64,000 nt of DNA, taken from NCBI RefSeq assembly GCF_037038585.1, contig NC_092521.1, positions 110,572,605 to 110,636,604 on the forward strand, written 5' to 3'. Under the pieces are notes generated by a model. It worked only from the letters and a program-made list of their open reading frames with translations, was not told the origin of the DNA and searched no databases. The position numbers were made by a program, and so were the translations under genes. Shown piece by piece: positions 54,601-64,000 of the stretch (positions within the stretch are counted from its first letter, which is position 1; each line of letters starts with the position of its first letter). The DNA is from Patagioenas fasciata (lineage: Eukaryota > Chordata > Aves > Columbiformes > Columbidae).

Positions 54601-57600
54601 GGGCTCTGTGTGTCCAAAATGCACTCTGTTTGCAATAAACTTTGCAAAATTTGCCCTTTGCCCAAACTAGCAAGTGCTTCTGAGTATATCCAATAGAAAT
54701 GCTAATCAAGATGATGAAGTGTTCCTCCTTGCACCTGTGACAGAGAGAAGAGCCCTGTGCTGTGCAAAGAGATATTCTTGTGCATTTTCAACATTGAATT
54801 GAAGGCAGATGGTGAGCAATCAGCAGGAATTACTTAAAAAAACAGGATCTAGAACTTTTGGACCAGATGTGATGGCCAGTATTCTGTGTTACACTTCCTG
54901 GAGGCAAGAATTACATTCTGTATTTCAAATCAAATGAGGTAGTGATTTGGGAATGAAGAGAAGAAGCAAAAAAAAGTATGATGTACCCTTACAAAATAAT
55001 TACAGGTTGTAGAGCCAAGGGCCTTGGACTTGAGGGTTCTTTTCCCTTTGGAGTCCTGATTTCAGAAACAAAACTTTAAAAGCTTTTTCTTTTTCTATGC
55101 AGAGAATTGAGAAACCACTTAGTAAGAAAAGAAAGGCAAGTCTATGATGAATGGATTATTAAAATTCACACTGAATTGCATATTAAAAAACCCATACCAA
55201 CAACAAAACATCTCTCAGGTCGAGTTTCCTTTTGTTTTCATTAGTATTTCAATTTATGTGTGTTTATTTTGGTTTTATTCCACAGACCTTTAAAGAAGAT
55301 AAATACTTGAAAGATGCTATGGACTGTAGCGATGTTATCTGGCAGAGAGGTTTATTGAGAAAAGGATATGGGATCTGCCATGGTACTGCTGGCAATGGCT
55401 ACTCCTTCTTGTCTCTCTATAACCTAACTCAGGACAAAAAGTACCTCTACCGAGCTTGCAAGGTGAGCTCTGCGGCATCCCAACAAAATTACTGTTCCTT
55501 TTCACATCATGACGCCTGTGCAAGAGTAAACTGTGATTAGAGTAGGCTGCTGTGTGCTGGATTTGGAGCTGCCTGGTAGTATGGCTGGTGGGACAAGTGT
55601 CCCGTCACTTGCTCCCCTGTACTCAGGCTTTGACTGGGCAACTTCAGCTGTGTATGTGGGGCAAGCACTGTCTCAATACACAGAGTGAAATGCACAAATG
55701 TTCTGTAAGGGTGGAGGAACTAAACTCATACTCAGAAAAAAATAAAGTCTGAAATTCAGCTTGCTTGAAGAATAACAGGCTAATGTTATATGGTGCTAAT
55801 TATTCCGCTGAGACATCCAATGTCGTCCTCAGCTCCTCAAGCAATGCTGTTTGTAGTCTTTTGTAATTATTTGTTTTCAGACTCCTGTCTGTTTGGGGCT
55901 TTTAGAGCTCTGAGTTGCAGTTAGTAAATTGCTCACTAAAATTTCTTTCATCAATACAAATTGCAGAGAAAGATGCATTCAGAATTTTTCCACAGGAATT
56001 GTCCAAGTTCTGCTATCAGCTCTGTGCTGGCAATTGTAATACCAAAGGAGAAGGCTTTCTTAGCTTCTGTTTCTTCATCTCGTAAGACTTTGGGTTTGTT
56101 TTTTTGTTTGTTTTGGTTTTGTTTGGGTTTGTTTTTTCAGCTTAATTTATGGATATTTGGTTTCATATTGCATACATAGCTAAGGCCTTTTTTAAGGTGT
56201 TAGCTAGGCCTTTTTAAAGTATTGTAATGGGAAATTTGATGAGTCCCTTGTTAGGTGCTTTCAGATGAGCACTGGCCACATGCAAAGCTGTTCTACTCAT
56301 CTCCACTGCCAGGCTGTCCTCTATCAGCAGAGCTTTAAAAAGTTGCTGCTTGTCTCACCTTACATTTAGCAAAGCATCACACCACGAGGACACCTGTGGG
56401 CATACCGGCATCCTAGAGAAGGTAATAAACCCCAGGTACTCCCACAGCAAATGTGTGACTTTGTTAGATGTGGACTCACCTGCTGCTGACAGGTGAGCCA
56501 CAACACCATGCACGCATCGCTGGTGGCACAGCTACCGGGCTCTCCCTGTCACCCTCCCTGCTCCTACATCTTCTGTGGCTCTGTGCAGCACTGGCACCTC
56601 CTGTTGGTGCTGCATTTCTGGCCCAAGAGAGCCCTGATGTTCTTCCATACGAAGCTAGAGAAAAGCAAGCATATCTATTTCTAAGCTGAAGAAGGAAGAG
56701 ACTCGGTTACGTACCTGAAATCCCTTTGAGAAGAAAGATGTGGCACAGTGGCCAAAGACCATTTGCTGGAGATGCCCTGCATGGTCTGGTCTGGTAATGT
56801 ATTTGCAGCCCTTCTGCATTTTAGCATCTCCAGCACTCAGTCAGGCCCTTCAGGCTCTTGCAAGGCAAATCTTGAAACAGGCAGAAGAATTTCCTTGTCT
56901 GGCATTCTAGAAGTCTTTTCTTTTTGAGCCAGAGCATGCAAGGGAAGCGAACGTGCAGTTATGCTGATACCTAAAGGCATGTAACTGAGAGAACTAGATG
57001 GCTTCCCTCTGAGGGGTGTTTGCTCACCCCAAAAACATGAGGCCCAGGGGAAGGAGTTTGCCCAGGAATCCCTAGCTACCTCTCAGCAGCCATGAAACTG
57101 TTTCACGAATGAACCAGAAGAGCTTGAAAGGCCATGGCTCATAGAGCCCCCTGGTTTGTGATTCTCACTTTTGGCTTCACAGCTTTTCTCCAGCATTAGC
57201 AGGCAGGCTCCCAGGAGGCTGAGCGGCTCCTGGCTGGACCTCTGGGAGGACACAGGGGCTGTGGCATCTGGGGCTCCAGGCAACAGAGCATCCGAGCCCT
57301 GTGCTGCTCAGCATTGTGATTAAACCACTGCTGATGGCAAGCATGCCCAGTCTATGACAAATAATGGCAGATGTTTTCCTGCTAGAACATATTTCTTTTT
57401 TATTCCCCCCGCCCCAGTGTTAGTGTGGCTTACTGGATCTGTGAGTTGTGCTGAAGCTATGTAACTGTAAACAATGGTTGTACTACAATAGCCTGGGGTG
57501 CATTTCTTACATTTCTGTTGCAGTTCCCAGGCTGGTAGTAATAATAAAGGCTAGGATGCAATAAGATGTGGATGTTGCAAGAATTGATTGTAGTTTAGAA

Positions 57601-60600
57601 ACATGGCATAAACATATTCTGTCCTCAGATGTAAGACAAGATTACATGGAGAATTAAACCTTGGTTTGAAGGTTTACACCTGTGAGGGGACCAAAAATGT
57701 TTAATCAGTTCTTAATAACAGTGTGGACCACAGTGTTTCTCGTTTTTTTGCTGGGTATTGTCAAGACCTTCACATGCACACAGCCTTAGCAAGAGAAGAA
57801 AAATCCATCCCCTAATAAATATTTAAACAGAACAGACTGGGGGAAGAGGGAGGAGATGCCAACCTTTATCCTCCTGTTGAGCAGATTGATGGCGCCATGG
57901 GCATACTCACTCCCCATGTAGCTCCTGTGCTGGAGCTGGGGCACTGTCTAGTAATTTTAGATTGTATAAATGTAGCAGTACATTTATACAGTTCTAAAAT
58001 TACATTTGGCTCTTTGAAGGCAACCACAAGGCGGATGTGGCCCCTCGTGAAAATGAATTTAACACCCCTGCTCTAGTTAGTAGAACGATCTGTTTGCGAG
58101 CAGGTTGCCCAAATTGCAAGGGAAGTGGGGAGAGACCTCTCAGTTCTCTGCTTTGCAGGAATCTTTGCACTGTATCTTGAATAAGCAGTGATTTGCTTCC
58201 AAGTACAGAAATACTAGGGGAACTTGTGGCCCCTGTATGCTCTGGGGAGCCATAGAGTAGAAGGAGGTAGTTGCTATTAAATTGATCCAAATGCAGTTCA
58301 TAATTCATCTGTGTCTAATGTAGCTATTACAGCAGTGTTGATCACGCACAAGAAAGACACTGTTCCATCTTCTGCAACAAAATATTGATGACCACAATTG
58401 TGTAACTGTATTTATAATGATTTTTCACAAGGCTTGGGGAGAGCAAATAAATAAAACTAAGTAATGGCAGCTGGAGATTTAATACTCTAAATTGGTGCAC
58501 GGAAGTGAAAGAAAACCAAAATGCAGTTAACAACCCTAAGTCCTGAGAACATGGATAAATTAAGCACCAAGATGGATAAGAAACTGGTATTAAGAGTATT
58601 AGAAAAATTTTGCCCTTGAAATTGAGCATGTCTGTTCTCACGGCATTTTTCACTGACCTGTAGCAGGGTTGATTTACAGAAAACAGAAGTTAAATACAGC
58701 CCACCTAATTACATTGTTATGAAACCAAAACTCATATTGTGGAAATACGTATCCTAAAACCTAATTGCAGTCTTGTCATGGTTGAAGTGGGACAAATGGA
58801 TCTTGGACAGTGATTTCTGTGTTGTGTCGCTGTTTACACCACTTTATATTTAGTACCTGTTAAAGATATACAGATACTTAAGCTTGCATTTAACAGTCTT
58901 TTTTTTTTTTTTTTAATATTTTCCCCAGTTTGCTGAATGGTGTTTGGAGTACGGTGCACATGGATGTCGTATTCCTGACCGACCTTATTCTCTCTTTGAA
59001 GGTAAATTGATGGTGATGCAAATGGTGCGGGAAAGAAGGGCAACTTTGCAATTTTGGCACATGCTTAGGAGCTGGGAAATCTTTGGTGGGTTCCTCTGCT
59101 ATTAAAAATAGACCCACCCCCTATCACTACCTCTGCCTAAAAGGAGGTGCAGAGGCAGGGAGAAAAAGACACAATCATTCACTATCAAAACTTTGACTTT
59201 TGGTTGCATTTTCAGCAATTTCCAATGCAAAGTCGGTGCCACTGTCACCCTTTGATAAAATTCTGCTGTGCTGACACCTCTTGGCTTAAAGGAAACAGAA
59301 CCTGGGCAACAGTTTTGTCGCAGGGGTTGTTGCAGACGGACTGGGCAGAGGAGCAGCTGTGGGCAGGGGGGCTCAAAGTCACTGCTGCTTGTCAGAACGA
59401 GACCTCTGCTGCAATACCAAAGCAAGGAAAAGCTAGTTCTAACATGAGCCCAAATCATTCGAACAGAAAAGAAATGCAGAATTCTTAGGGGCTTTTCTGC
59501 AAGTTCAAAGATGTTCCTAAATACTTTCCTAGAGCTCCGTTGTTTTGTTTTGTTTTTTTGTAGTTTATTTTCTATTCCCTATCCCATCCTTATGTTTTAC
59601 AAATACAGTACCAAGGAATCATAGACCCAAGCAGGATTTAAAGTAGCGCTGCTGTTTCCTGAACGATGAGCCTAGCATGCCACCTACCACAATTACATGA
59701 AATTACAGCAGACCAAATAAGATTATTTAACAAATAAACCAATCCAAGGTGTGAACACAAGAGAGCAGTAGTAATATGCATCTCTTCTAAATATAGAGTC
59801 ATTGTCTTAATGTTTAAGGGAGAAAAGTGTAAGTATTCTTATTCCTGAGAGCTCCTTTGCATGCACTTGGAAAATGCAGGCATAAAATCTGATGTATAAG
59901 AGCTTTGAAATTTGTTGAGAAGGTGAAGTAATGCCAGCAATAGGATGAATTGTGCTTTAATGTTGACATGCAGTTTTTATTTTAGTTTTTTAGTGTCAGT
60001 GATTTTTTTTTTTTTTTTTTTTAAAGAAACTAGAAGTCTCAAGTTTGAGACAAGAAAAAGAAGTCTTAATTTGGGGGGTATTTTTGTGCTTGAAGTTGTC
60101 CAATTCTGCATGTAGGTCGACTCTTTCAGTGGAAGTTGCATGTACATCTTAGGAGATTGTCTTAGTCATTTCACCAGATGCATTATTTCAGGAAGGTTCC
60201 TTTGTTTGTATGTGCTTAGCTGTTGATAAAATAGGAAGTCAGCTTGGTCATAAAAGTGAGCCTGTATGCTCCCCTGCTGTAGGATGCCCCTGTTGTCTGT
60301 CACCCTGAGAGTTTTATTAGGTGATGCTGGTGTTAGTGCTTCAGGCTCTGGATGACCTTTTTATGAACAGTAAACAAAAGAATCTGTACATCACAAGTAT
60401 AAAAAAGTTTTGCCTTTGTTTCTTTTCACTAGTGTAATGATGAGGTGCTCATATTCTGAGGGACAGTCCAAATTGGAATTTAGTTTTTCTTAATTGAAGT
60501 ATCATTGAGGTTGTGCAGCTGAAAAACTGGTAGCAGAGAGAGATCTTGGTTCTTTCTTTTGATCTTTTCAAGTGAAACTTGGTTTCCTGGGCAAACTACA

Positions 60601-60863
60601 GATGACCTTGCCTTTCTATAGGCCCTAAGTTTACCTATTCAAAAAAATTAGTGAGGAGGTGTTTAAACAGGCGCTGTTGCCTTTGCAGTCAGCTGTGCTG
60701 CTTTATTGTCAAAGATGCACAAAAATGTCTTTCTCATTATGTTTTAGGTATGGCTGGAGCTATTCACTTCCTCTCAGATATTTCAGTACCGGAGACTTCC
60801 CAGTTTCCAGCGTTCGAACTTGGACCTCAAAGGAGGGAAAACAAAGTGGAACAGGACAGCTAA
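30448..60863 (+). CDS. LANCL2: LANCL2, LanC-like protein 2: complete gene, nine coding exons
   Basis: Joining 30448-30651, 42846-42963, 46188-46395, 48557-48704, 49343-49489, 53001-53183, 55286-55462, 58929-59001 and 60748-60863 gives 1374 nt, 457 residues and a stop (human protein 450). All introns are GT-AG and phases agree. The start is the first ATG after an in-frame TAG (30331-30333), with G at -3 and +4. Gly2 begins the [11 protein letters not shown] head, known in LANCL2 to be N-myristoylated and basic, giving membrane binding. The LanC zinc ligands are present: Cys321 in HWCHG, and Cys367 and His368 in GICHG. The fold is an alpha/alpha barrel. Known roles of the family are glutathione binding and addition to dehydroamino acids; LANCL2 also binds abscisic acid. 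Its place downstream of EGFR matches human synteny. Confidence 0.97.
31085..31680 (-). mobile_element. CR1 LINE, 5'-truncated, minus strand
   Basis: The minus-strand frame (31794 down to 31129) reads like the CR1 reverse-transcriptase C-terminus: [75 protein letters not shown]. The 3' end at about 31085 has the CR1-type CTGTGATTC terminus. It is 5'-truncated near 31680, as most CR1 copies are. The frame is still largely open, so the insertion is fairly young. It sits only 0.43 kb after LANCL2 exon 1, opposite in orientation to the gene. Confidence 0.93.
33632..33666. repeat. Composite microsatellite (GGTT)n(TGTT)n
   Basis: Four GGTT units pass into TGTT units. It is the reverse-complement counterpart of the tract at 18360-18395. 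Confidence 0.85.
35769..35787. repeat. Poly(A) tract
   Basis: About 19 uninterrupted A, then CACCAACAAACC. No retrocopy could be recognised before it. Confidence 0.8.
39908..39912. repeat. Target-site duplication GTTGC, left copy
   Basis: Five bases just before the LTR terminus TGTCACG. They are repeated exactly at 40624-40628. Confidence 0.85.
39913..40623 (-). mobile_element. Solo LTR (711 bp), minus strand, in LANCL2 intron 1
   Basis: Read on the minus strand it begins TGTGGCAGTTGC (40623) and ends TTCGTGACA (39913), with TG...CA termini and a perfect 5-bp duplication GTTGC on both sides. The internal promoter parts are in the correct order on the minus strand. A TATAAAA box (TTTTATA at 40348-40354 on +) comes first, followed about 270 bases later by an AATAAA poly(A) signal (TTTATT at 40078-40083 on +). 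No retroviral coding sequence is attached. It is an endogenous-retrovirus solo LTR of uncertain class, with a sequence distinct from the LTR at 13203. It lies antisense to LANCL2, so its AATAAA should not truncate LANCL2 transcripts. Confidence 0.9.
40624..40628. repeat. Target-site duplication GTTGC, right copy
   Basis: Identical to 39908-39912; marks the right edge of the intron-1 solo LTR. Confidence 0.85.
42846..42963 (+). CDS. LANCL2: LANCL2 coding exon 2 (residues 69-108)
   Basis: Acceptor TTTTCAG|GTC, donor CTG|GTGAGA; 118 nt, entering in phase 0 and leaving in phase 1. It encodes [17 protein letters not shown], then [20 protein letters not shown], ending in the WTG that starts the barrel. 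From IQTKIKDLL onward it is nearly identical to the mammalian protein. Confidence 0.96.
42964..46187 (+). other. LANCL2 intron 2
   Basis: GT-AG intron of 3.2 kb containing the plus-strand CR1 at 43780-44220. Nothing else recognisable. Confidence 0.9.
43780..44220 (+). mobile_element. CR1 LINE 3' fragment, plus strand
   Basis: The plus frame (43796-44134) encodes the CR1 reverse-transcriptase end: [57 protein letters not shown]. The untranslated tail TGGGTCCCTTCCAACTCAGG follows, then the CR1 3' hallmark ATTCTATGATTCTGTGA (44203-44219). The element is 5'-truncated near 43780 and lies in the sense of LANCL2. Compared with typical CR1 it has lost the central GDLI-type segment, reading [18 protein letters not shown] instead. 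Confidence 0.93.
46188..46395 (+). CDS. LANCL2: LANCL2 coding exon 3 (residues 108-177)
   Basis: Acceptor GTTCCAG|GT, donor GCCAA|GTAAGT; 208 nt, phase 1 to phase 2. It encodes [12 protein letters not shown], then [20 protein letters not shown] and [20 protein letters not shown](P)LA is the repeated glycine-turn motif of LanC barrels. Confidence 0.96.
46396..48556 (+). other. LANCL2 intron 3
   Basis: GT-AG intron of 2.2 kb; a T-run lies near 47647. No repeat family or extra exon recognised. Confidence 0.85.
48557..48704 (+). CDS. LANCL2: LANCL2 coding exon 4 (residues 177-226)
   Basis: Acceptor GATGCAG|GTTG, donor AAAGAG|GTAAGA; 148 nt, phase 2 to phase 0. It encodes [29 protein letters not shown] and [16 protein letters not shown] is a strongly conserved LanC-like signature. 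Confidence 0.96.
48705..49342 (+). other. LANCL2 intron 4 (638 bp)
   Basis: The shortest intron of the gene; GTAAGA to TTCTTAG. It holds an A-run near 49090-49105. Confidence 0.9.
49343..49489 (+). CDS. LANCL2: LANCL2 coding exon 5 (residues 227-275)
   Basis: Acceptor TTCTTAG|GTA, donor ATGCAG|GTAAGA; 147 nt, phase 0 at both ends. It encodes [30 protein letters not shown] and [12 protein letters not shown]. The YVGAAHG(V/M)AGI stretch is a LanC barrel motif. Confidence 0.96.
49490..53000 (+). other. LANCL2 intron 5
   Basis: GT-AG intron of 3.5 kb. It contains pyrimidine-rich segments (49900-50160) but no recognised transposon or exon. Confidence 0.85.
53001..53183 (+). CDS. LANCL2: LANCL2 coding exon 6 (residues 276-336), first zinc ligand
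   Basis: Acceptor TTCTTTAG|CCA, donor TATAAG|GTGAAT; 183 nt, phase 0 at both ends. It encodes [40 protein letters not shown] and HMLMQAYK. Cys321 in HWCHG is the first of the three zinc ligands known in LanC and LANCL proteins. Confidence 0.97.
53184..55285 (+). other. LANCL2 intron 6
   Basis: GT-AG intron of 2.1 kb with no repeat family or extra exon recognised. Confidence 0.85.
55286..55462 (+). CDS. LANCL2: LANCL2 coding exon 7 (residues 337-395), second and third zinc ligands
   Basis: Acceptor TTCCACAG|ACC, donor TGCAAG|GTGAGC; 177 nt, phase 0 at both ends. It encodes [40 protein letters not shown] and [13 protein letters not shown]. Cys367 and His368 of GICHG complete the Cys-Cys-His zinc site. 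Confidence 0.97.
56095..56140. repeat. T/G-rich low-complexity tract (TTTG-type)
   Basis: Imperfect TTTG and TTTTG units, related in composition to the microsatellites at 18360 and 33632. Confidence 0.7.
57952..58070 (-). mobile_element. hAT (Charlie-like) DNA transposon fragment with hairpin
   Basis: On the minus strand the element begins CAGGGGTGTTAAATTCATTT, the terminal signature of hAT/Charlie-type transposons, and continues GAGGGGCCACATC. At the other end is a near-perfect inverted repeat: 57952-57974 pairs with 57979-58002 across a 4-base GCAG loop, with one extra base. The second terminal repeat is not visible, so the copy is truncated or internally rearranged. TCTAGT occurs at 57947-57952 and 58072-58077, suggesting a decayed 8-bp target duplication. 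Family name is by recollection of the terminus only. Confidence 0.7.
58929..59001 (+). CDS. LANCL2: LANCL2 coding exon 8 (residues 396-420)
   Basis: Acceptor TTTTCCCCAG|TTT, donor TTTGAAG|GTAAAT; 73 nt, phase 0 to phase 1. It encodes [20 protein letters not shown] and [20 protein letters not shown] closes the barrel and is nearly invariant in LANCL proteins. Confidence 0.96.
59002..60747 (+). other. LANCL2 intron 8
   Basis: GT-AG intron of 1.7 kb, with a T-run of about 18 at 60004-60022. No recognised transposon. Confidence 0.88.
60748..60863 (+). CDS. LANCL2: LANCL2 coding exon 9 (residues 420-457 and stop)
   Basis: Acceptor TGTTTTAG|GT, 116 nt, stop TAA 60861-60863. It encodes [20 protein letters not shown] and AFEL, then a charged tail [13 protein letters not shown]. 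The mammalian protein ends about seven residues sooner after FPAFEL, so the tail is longer here. Confidence 0.96.
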
Positions 60864-61765
60864 AAGATGATTTTGAAAGGAAACTGATGCCAAAAGAGAT
60901 GAGACTGTTTAGTGCCTCTGTTACTGAACCAACTCGACCCTGAACCGACAGATGGATAAACCCCTTTTTTCACCCCTGCCCCAAAGGACCATGAAGTTGT
61001 TCGAGCATGAATGGGAGAAGCCACAATTAAGTTCTGTTAAAATGACACCTTCAGACGGAGGACAAGAGAAGTCAAGTTTTGAACTTTCTCTCTTCCATTG
61101 TATTTGTCTTCTTCAGGTCTTTGACATGCTCTGCATGTTTATTGGTGTTGTCTGTTGATTGGAGTCTTTTGTTGTTAGCACAGCTGGTCTCTGTGAATCT
61201 CTGTCCTGTACCTTGGCGCATGACTCACAACAGCAGTGTTGCTTTCTGAAGTGTGGTTACCCAGAGAGTTCCACCTTATGCCAGAGAGTTCACTGCAGGA
61301 CAGTGCCCAGCTTCACTGGTGAGCTGGCACCTTTAAAAAGAGTTGAAAAACATTTTTATGTTCATATTTTTCTGCATTTTTCTCCACAGTCCCTAGAAGC
61401 TAAGATGTTAGAGATGAGCCTTTTTTGATGAAGAGGTATGAGGCCGTCTCGGTTTTCAGAAACTCAGCAGGTTGGAAGAGACCTGACTTGTCTTTTGCTG
61501 CTGTTGTGGGAGGTTTTTTTAAAAAAGTCTGGAAGGGCAGCTCCCTTTGACACCTGCACCCGATTAGTGGGTTTGGCACTTAGAGAAGGCTGGAGATGCT
61601 TGTCCCCATCTCTGCAAAGCCCCATCCCATAGCATGAGCTTATCAAAGTGAAGGTGGAGTCACCCGTACTAAACTCCCACTGCTGCCAAGAGCAGAGACA
61701 GCATAACTGTGCTTCTCTTCTCCTGTGCATGGAGTTGTAATAAAACTGTCCTGCAGCATCTTATA
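60864..61765 (+). other. LANCL2: LANCL2 3' UTR
   Basis: Non-coding sequence following the stop, up to the first AATAAA (61739-61744) plus about 20 bases. ORFs here carry no motif. A longer UTR is possible if the signal is skipped. Confidence 0.6.
61739..61744 (+). terminator. Poly(A) signal AATAAA, probable LANCL2 mRNA end
   Basis: The first canonical hexamer after the LANCL2 stop, in GTTGTAATAAAACTGTCC, with a GU-containing stretch (GGAAGGGTGTCAGG) about 35 bases later. Confidence 0.6.
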
Positions 61766-64000
61766 TGCACATGAGTAAGGAAGGGTGTCAGGGCAGTTTC
61801 TCATGCTGTTAACTCAGGAAGAGTGGTGCTTCTGAACCAAGGCAGTGATTTGTTTGGGGCCCTTCCCTCCCTCTCCCAGCCCGGCTGCATTTAGCCCATA
61901 TAGTATGATAGGAGCGATAAATACCAGCTGCTTGTGGAGGCTGCTGAAGATTAATGAGCAATATGAAACGTTTGCTATAGGCTCTAATGGAAGTTGATTT
62001 CATCTTAAAATCCAAACAGAAAAAGCCTTTTGCCCTTAGTTTTAACTTTGCTGCTAATGCTTTGCTTCCCCTGGTAATGTGGTGTGGTTGTGAAATACTA
62101 GACCTGCTTCCAGGTGCTCCTGAGTATCAGTGGGACATACTCTAAGCACACTTGCAGCAGGCTTATGTGTTCCAGACAGTAAGTAGGCTTCCTCCTTGGG
62201 AAAGGTAAGTCAGTGTAGCACCCTCTCACTCGCTCAAGTTCTGTTGTCATTCTTCGCCCAGGTGTCCCTGTGTCCTGTCATTTCAAGTGTTTATTTTAAT
62301 TGATCCCTTCTATGGGGTGGCAGTATCACAGATGGCAGAGACTTTGACCTTTCAGGCATGCATTGAGATAGATGTGACCTGTGGGCCATCTTTTGAGCTC
62401 CAGTGTTTGCAGTCAGGCTCGGGGAGGCACTGTTGCTCCTGCACGGACTCCTGAGTGGTAGCACATGACTTCCTTGAACTTCATAGTGTCTGTTGCCAAA
62501 TCCATTCAGATGTTGACAGTCTCCACATTCAGTTCTGCTAGGCAAGAGCAGCAGTGCCAGTGAGGGACAGCTGAATGTCACAGTGTAGCTCCTCTGCTGG
62601 TTTGCAGGTAGGAGTAAAACAGGGGAGCATTGGGAGAGACTTCCACCCCTCTGGCAAAGGGCAGAAGACTGGGGGGGGGGGAGTGGGCACTAAACCCAGC
62701 TGCATCTCTACAGCTGGGTGTGAGGGAAAGTGCTGAAAGGCAGTGGGAATGAGGGAAGCAGCCTGGCAAGTGGCTGGGGTGAAACAAAAGGGAGCAGAGC
62801 ACCAGAAAGCAGAGGGATCACTGAGCAATAGGGAAAGCAGATTACAGGAGGCAATGCACAGAGTGTACTGGCAGAGGCAATCTCAAATGAGATGTTCCTC
62901 TGTGGCAGGCATGCTAAAGTCTGTGTTTCTTGTTTCAGCCTGTGCATCACCGATTCTGCCCATAAATCAGCCAGGGAGGAATCTGGCCGCAGGGTGAAGT
63001 CTCACAGAAGTCCTAGCAAATGAGGTATAATAGATGGTAGCCCTGATCTTGTTTCACATCACCCCCCTCCTCCTTTTTTCCTTCCGCTCTGCTCTGACTG
63101 CAGAGTATATGAGGTGGCTTAACAGGGAAGGGACTTGCCAGGTGCGCAGGAACCACCTGCAAACAGAGAACAGAAGCCACCGGCCTTCCCAGCAAATCCC
63201 AAGCATGTGTTGTATTGATCACTCAACTAGGGGCTTGACAGGCAGGTATTTTTGTTCAGTGGTTATAGACACGTATGCCGCCGTGGCTGCTGAGCTTGGG
63301 ATGGCACCTGTGGGAGCTGATTTTGGCTGGCTGGATCCCAAGTGGAATTAAAACTTGCTGGTTTAAAAAAGTATATAGGTGTATACACACTTAGAATGAC
63401 TTAATACTGAGCAGATCTCTGAGATGCTTGAGTGCACCTGTCAAAATAACGAGCAAGTCAGCTACCAGCTCTTTCTGTACCATAGCCAGCCTTCTGCTGC
63501 GCTGGGGCCAGGCACCATCTTTCTCTGCAGAATCCTCTTGGAAATGTGCAGGACTGGAAACTTATTGAGTCACGAAGCATCTTGACAGTGCATCTGCCTA
63601 ACCTTCCTGATGTGACTTTCGCCATGGCTCTTCCTTTCTGTTCGTCACAGCGTTGTGATATCTAGGTTGCCCATTAAGAAAGGATATTGTGTGAAAGTGA
63701 AAAAATGCATTTCACCAAGGCATTGTTTTCAGAAATCACATCCAACTAAAAATGTGGAAAATGTCTTAATATTCCCTGGTTTGCTTTGTCCGTGTGTAAT
63801 AGTCCATCTGTTGCAAAAAGCAGTAGTGTTAAAAATGGAGATGCTCTTTGGGCAGAAAAAGAGGAAAAAATTGCTGATGTTTTGTTCTTTGGCTTTATTA
63901 GTAAAGATCAAGCTATGTGGTGGTAATCTGTGTGATTTTTTTCTGTTGTGCTCCTTCCAGTGCTGTACTGATAGCTGTCCTACTGATCCAGCGCTGAACC
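61766..64000. other. Intergenic downstream of LANCL2, no gene seen
   Basis: No exon of the next syntenic gene (VOPP1 in human, on the opposite strand) could be recognised. A run of 10 G lies at 62671-62680. The rest is unremarkable mixed-composition DNA. Confidence 0.5.

Larger units (their letters stand above)
55463..58928 (+). other. LANCL2 intron 7
   Basis: GT-AG intron of 3.5 kb, ending in a long T-run and TTTTCCCCAG. It carries a T/G-rich tract (56095-56140) and the hAT-like fragment at 57952-58070. Block 56200-57350 is more GC-rich than the rest but without recognised content. Confidence 0.88.

Noticed and set aside
63001-64000. VOPP1 3' exon expected on the minus strand by synteny
   Set aside because: No Pro/Tyr-rich C-terminal coding pattern of that family could be seen; the gene probably lies beyond the window.

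Overview
This window is vertebrate nuclear DNA and almost certainly comes from a bird. The evidence is split coding exons with GT-AG junctions, CR1 LINE copies of the avian/reptilian type (two young, one very old), two solo LTRs with intact 5-bp target-site duplications, AT-rich introns and one CpG island. The species cannot be named from the sequence alone.

Layout: (1) 2-235 is the final coding segment of EGFR on the + strand, the last 77 codons of the receptor's C-terminal phosphotyrosine tail. It is followed by a long AT-rich 3' UTR, perhaps reaching about 6.5 kb, with several AATAAA signals. (2) About 6.5-29.4 kb is intergenic. It holds a 661-bp solo LTR (13203-13863) and a heavily decayed ancient CR1 of about 1.4 kb on the minus strand (about 21785-23200); I found no protein gene there. 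(3) 29.43-30.96 kb is a CpG island containing LANCL2 exon 1 (ATG at 30448) and an upstream 36-codon ORF for a possible one-helix membrane micropeptide (29675-29785). (4) 30448-60863 is LANCL2 on the + strand, reconstructed here as nine coding exons joined in consistent phase, 1374 nt and 457 residues. Its introns carry a minus-strand CR1 (intron 1), a minus-strand solo LTR with a GTTGC duplication (intron 1), a plus-strand CR1 (intron 2) and a hAT-like fragment with a strong hairpin (intron 7). (5) 60864-61.76 kb is the LANCL2 3' UTR with an AATAAA at 61739. The last 2.2 kb is intergenic, with no recognisable exon.

EGFR followed by LANCL2 in the same orientation is the arrangement on human 7p11.2, so this is an ordinary conserved syntenic block. 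EGFR is a receptor tyrosine kinase. LANCL2 is a membrane-associated LanC-like zinc protein linked to glutathione addition to dehydroamino acids and to signalling. The sequence shows no operon-like or functional coupling beyond adjacency. I did not find a convincing new biological system. The items most worth checking are the upstream micropeptide ORF, the extra tyrosine at the EGFR C-terminus, the hairpin-bearing hAT remnant and the ancient CR1 copy.
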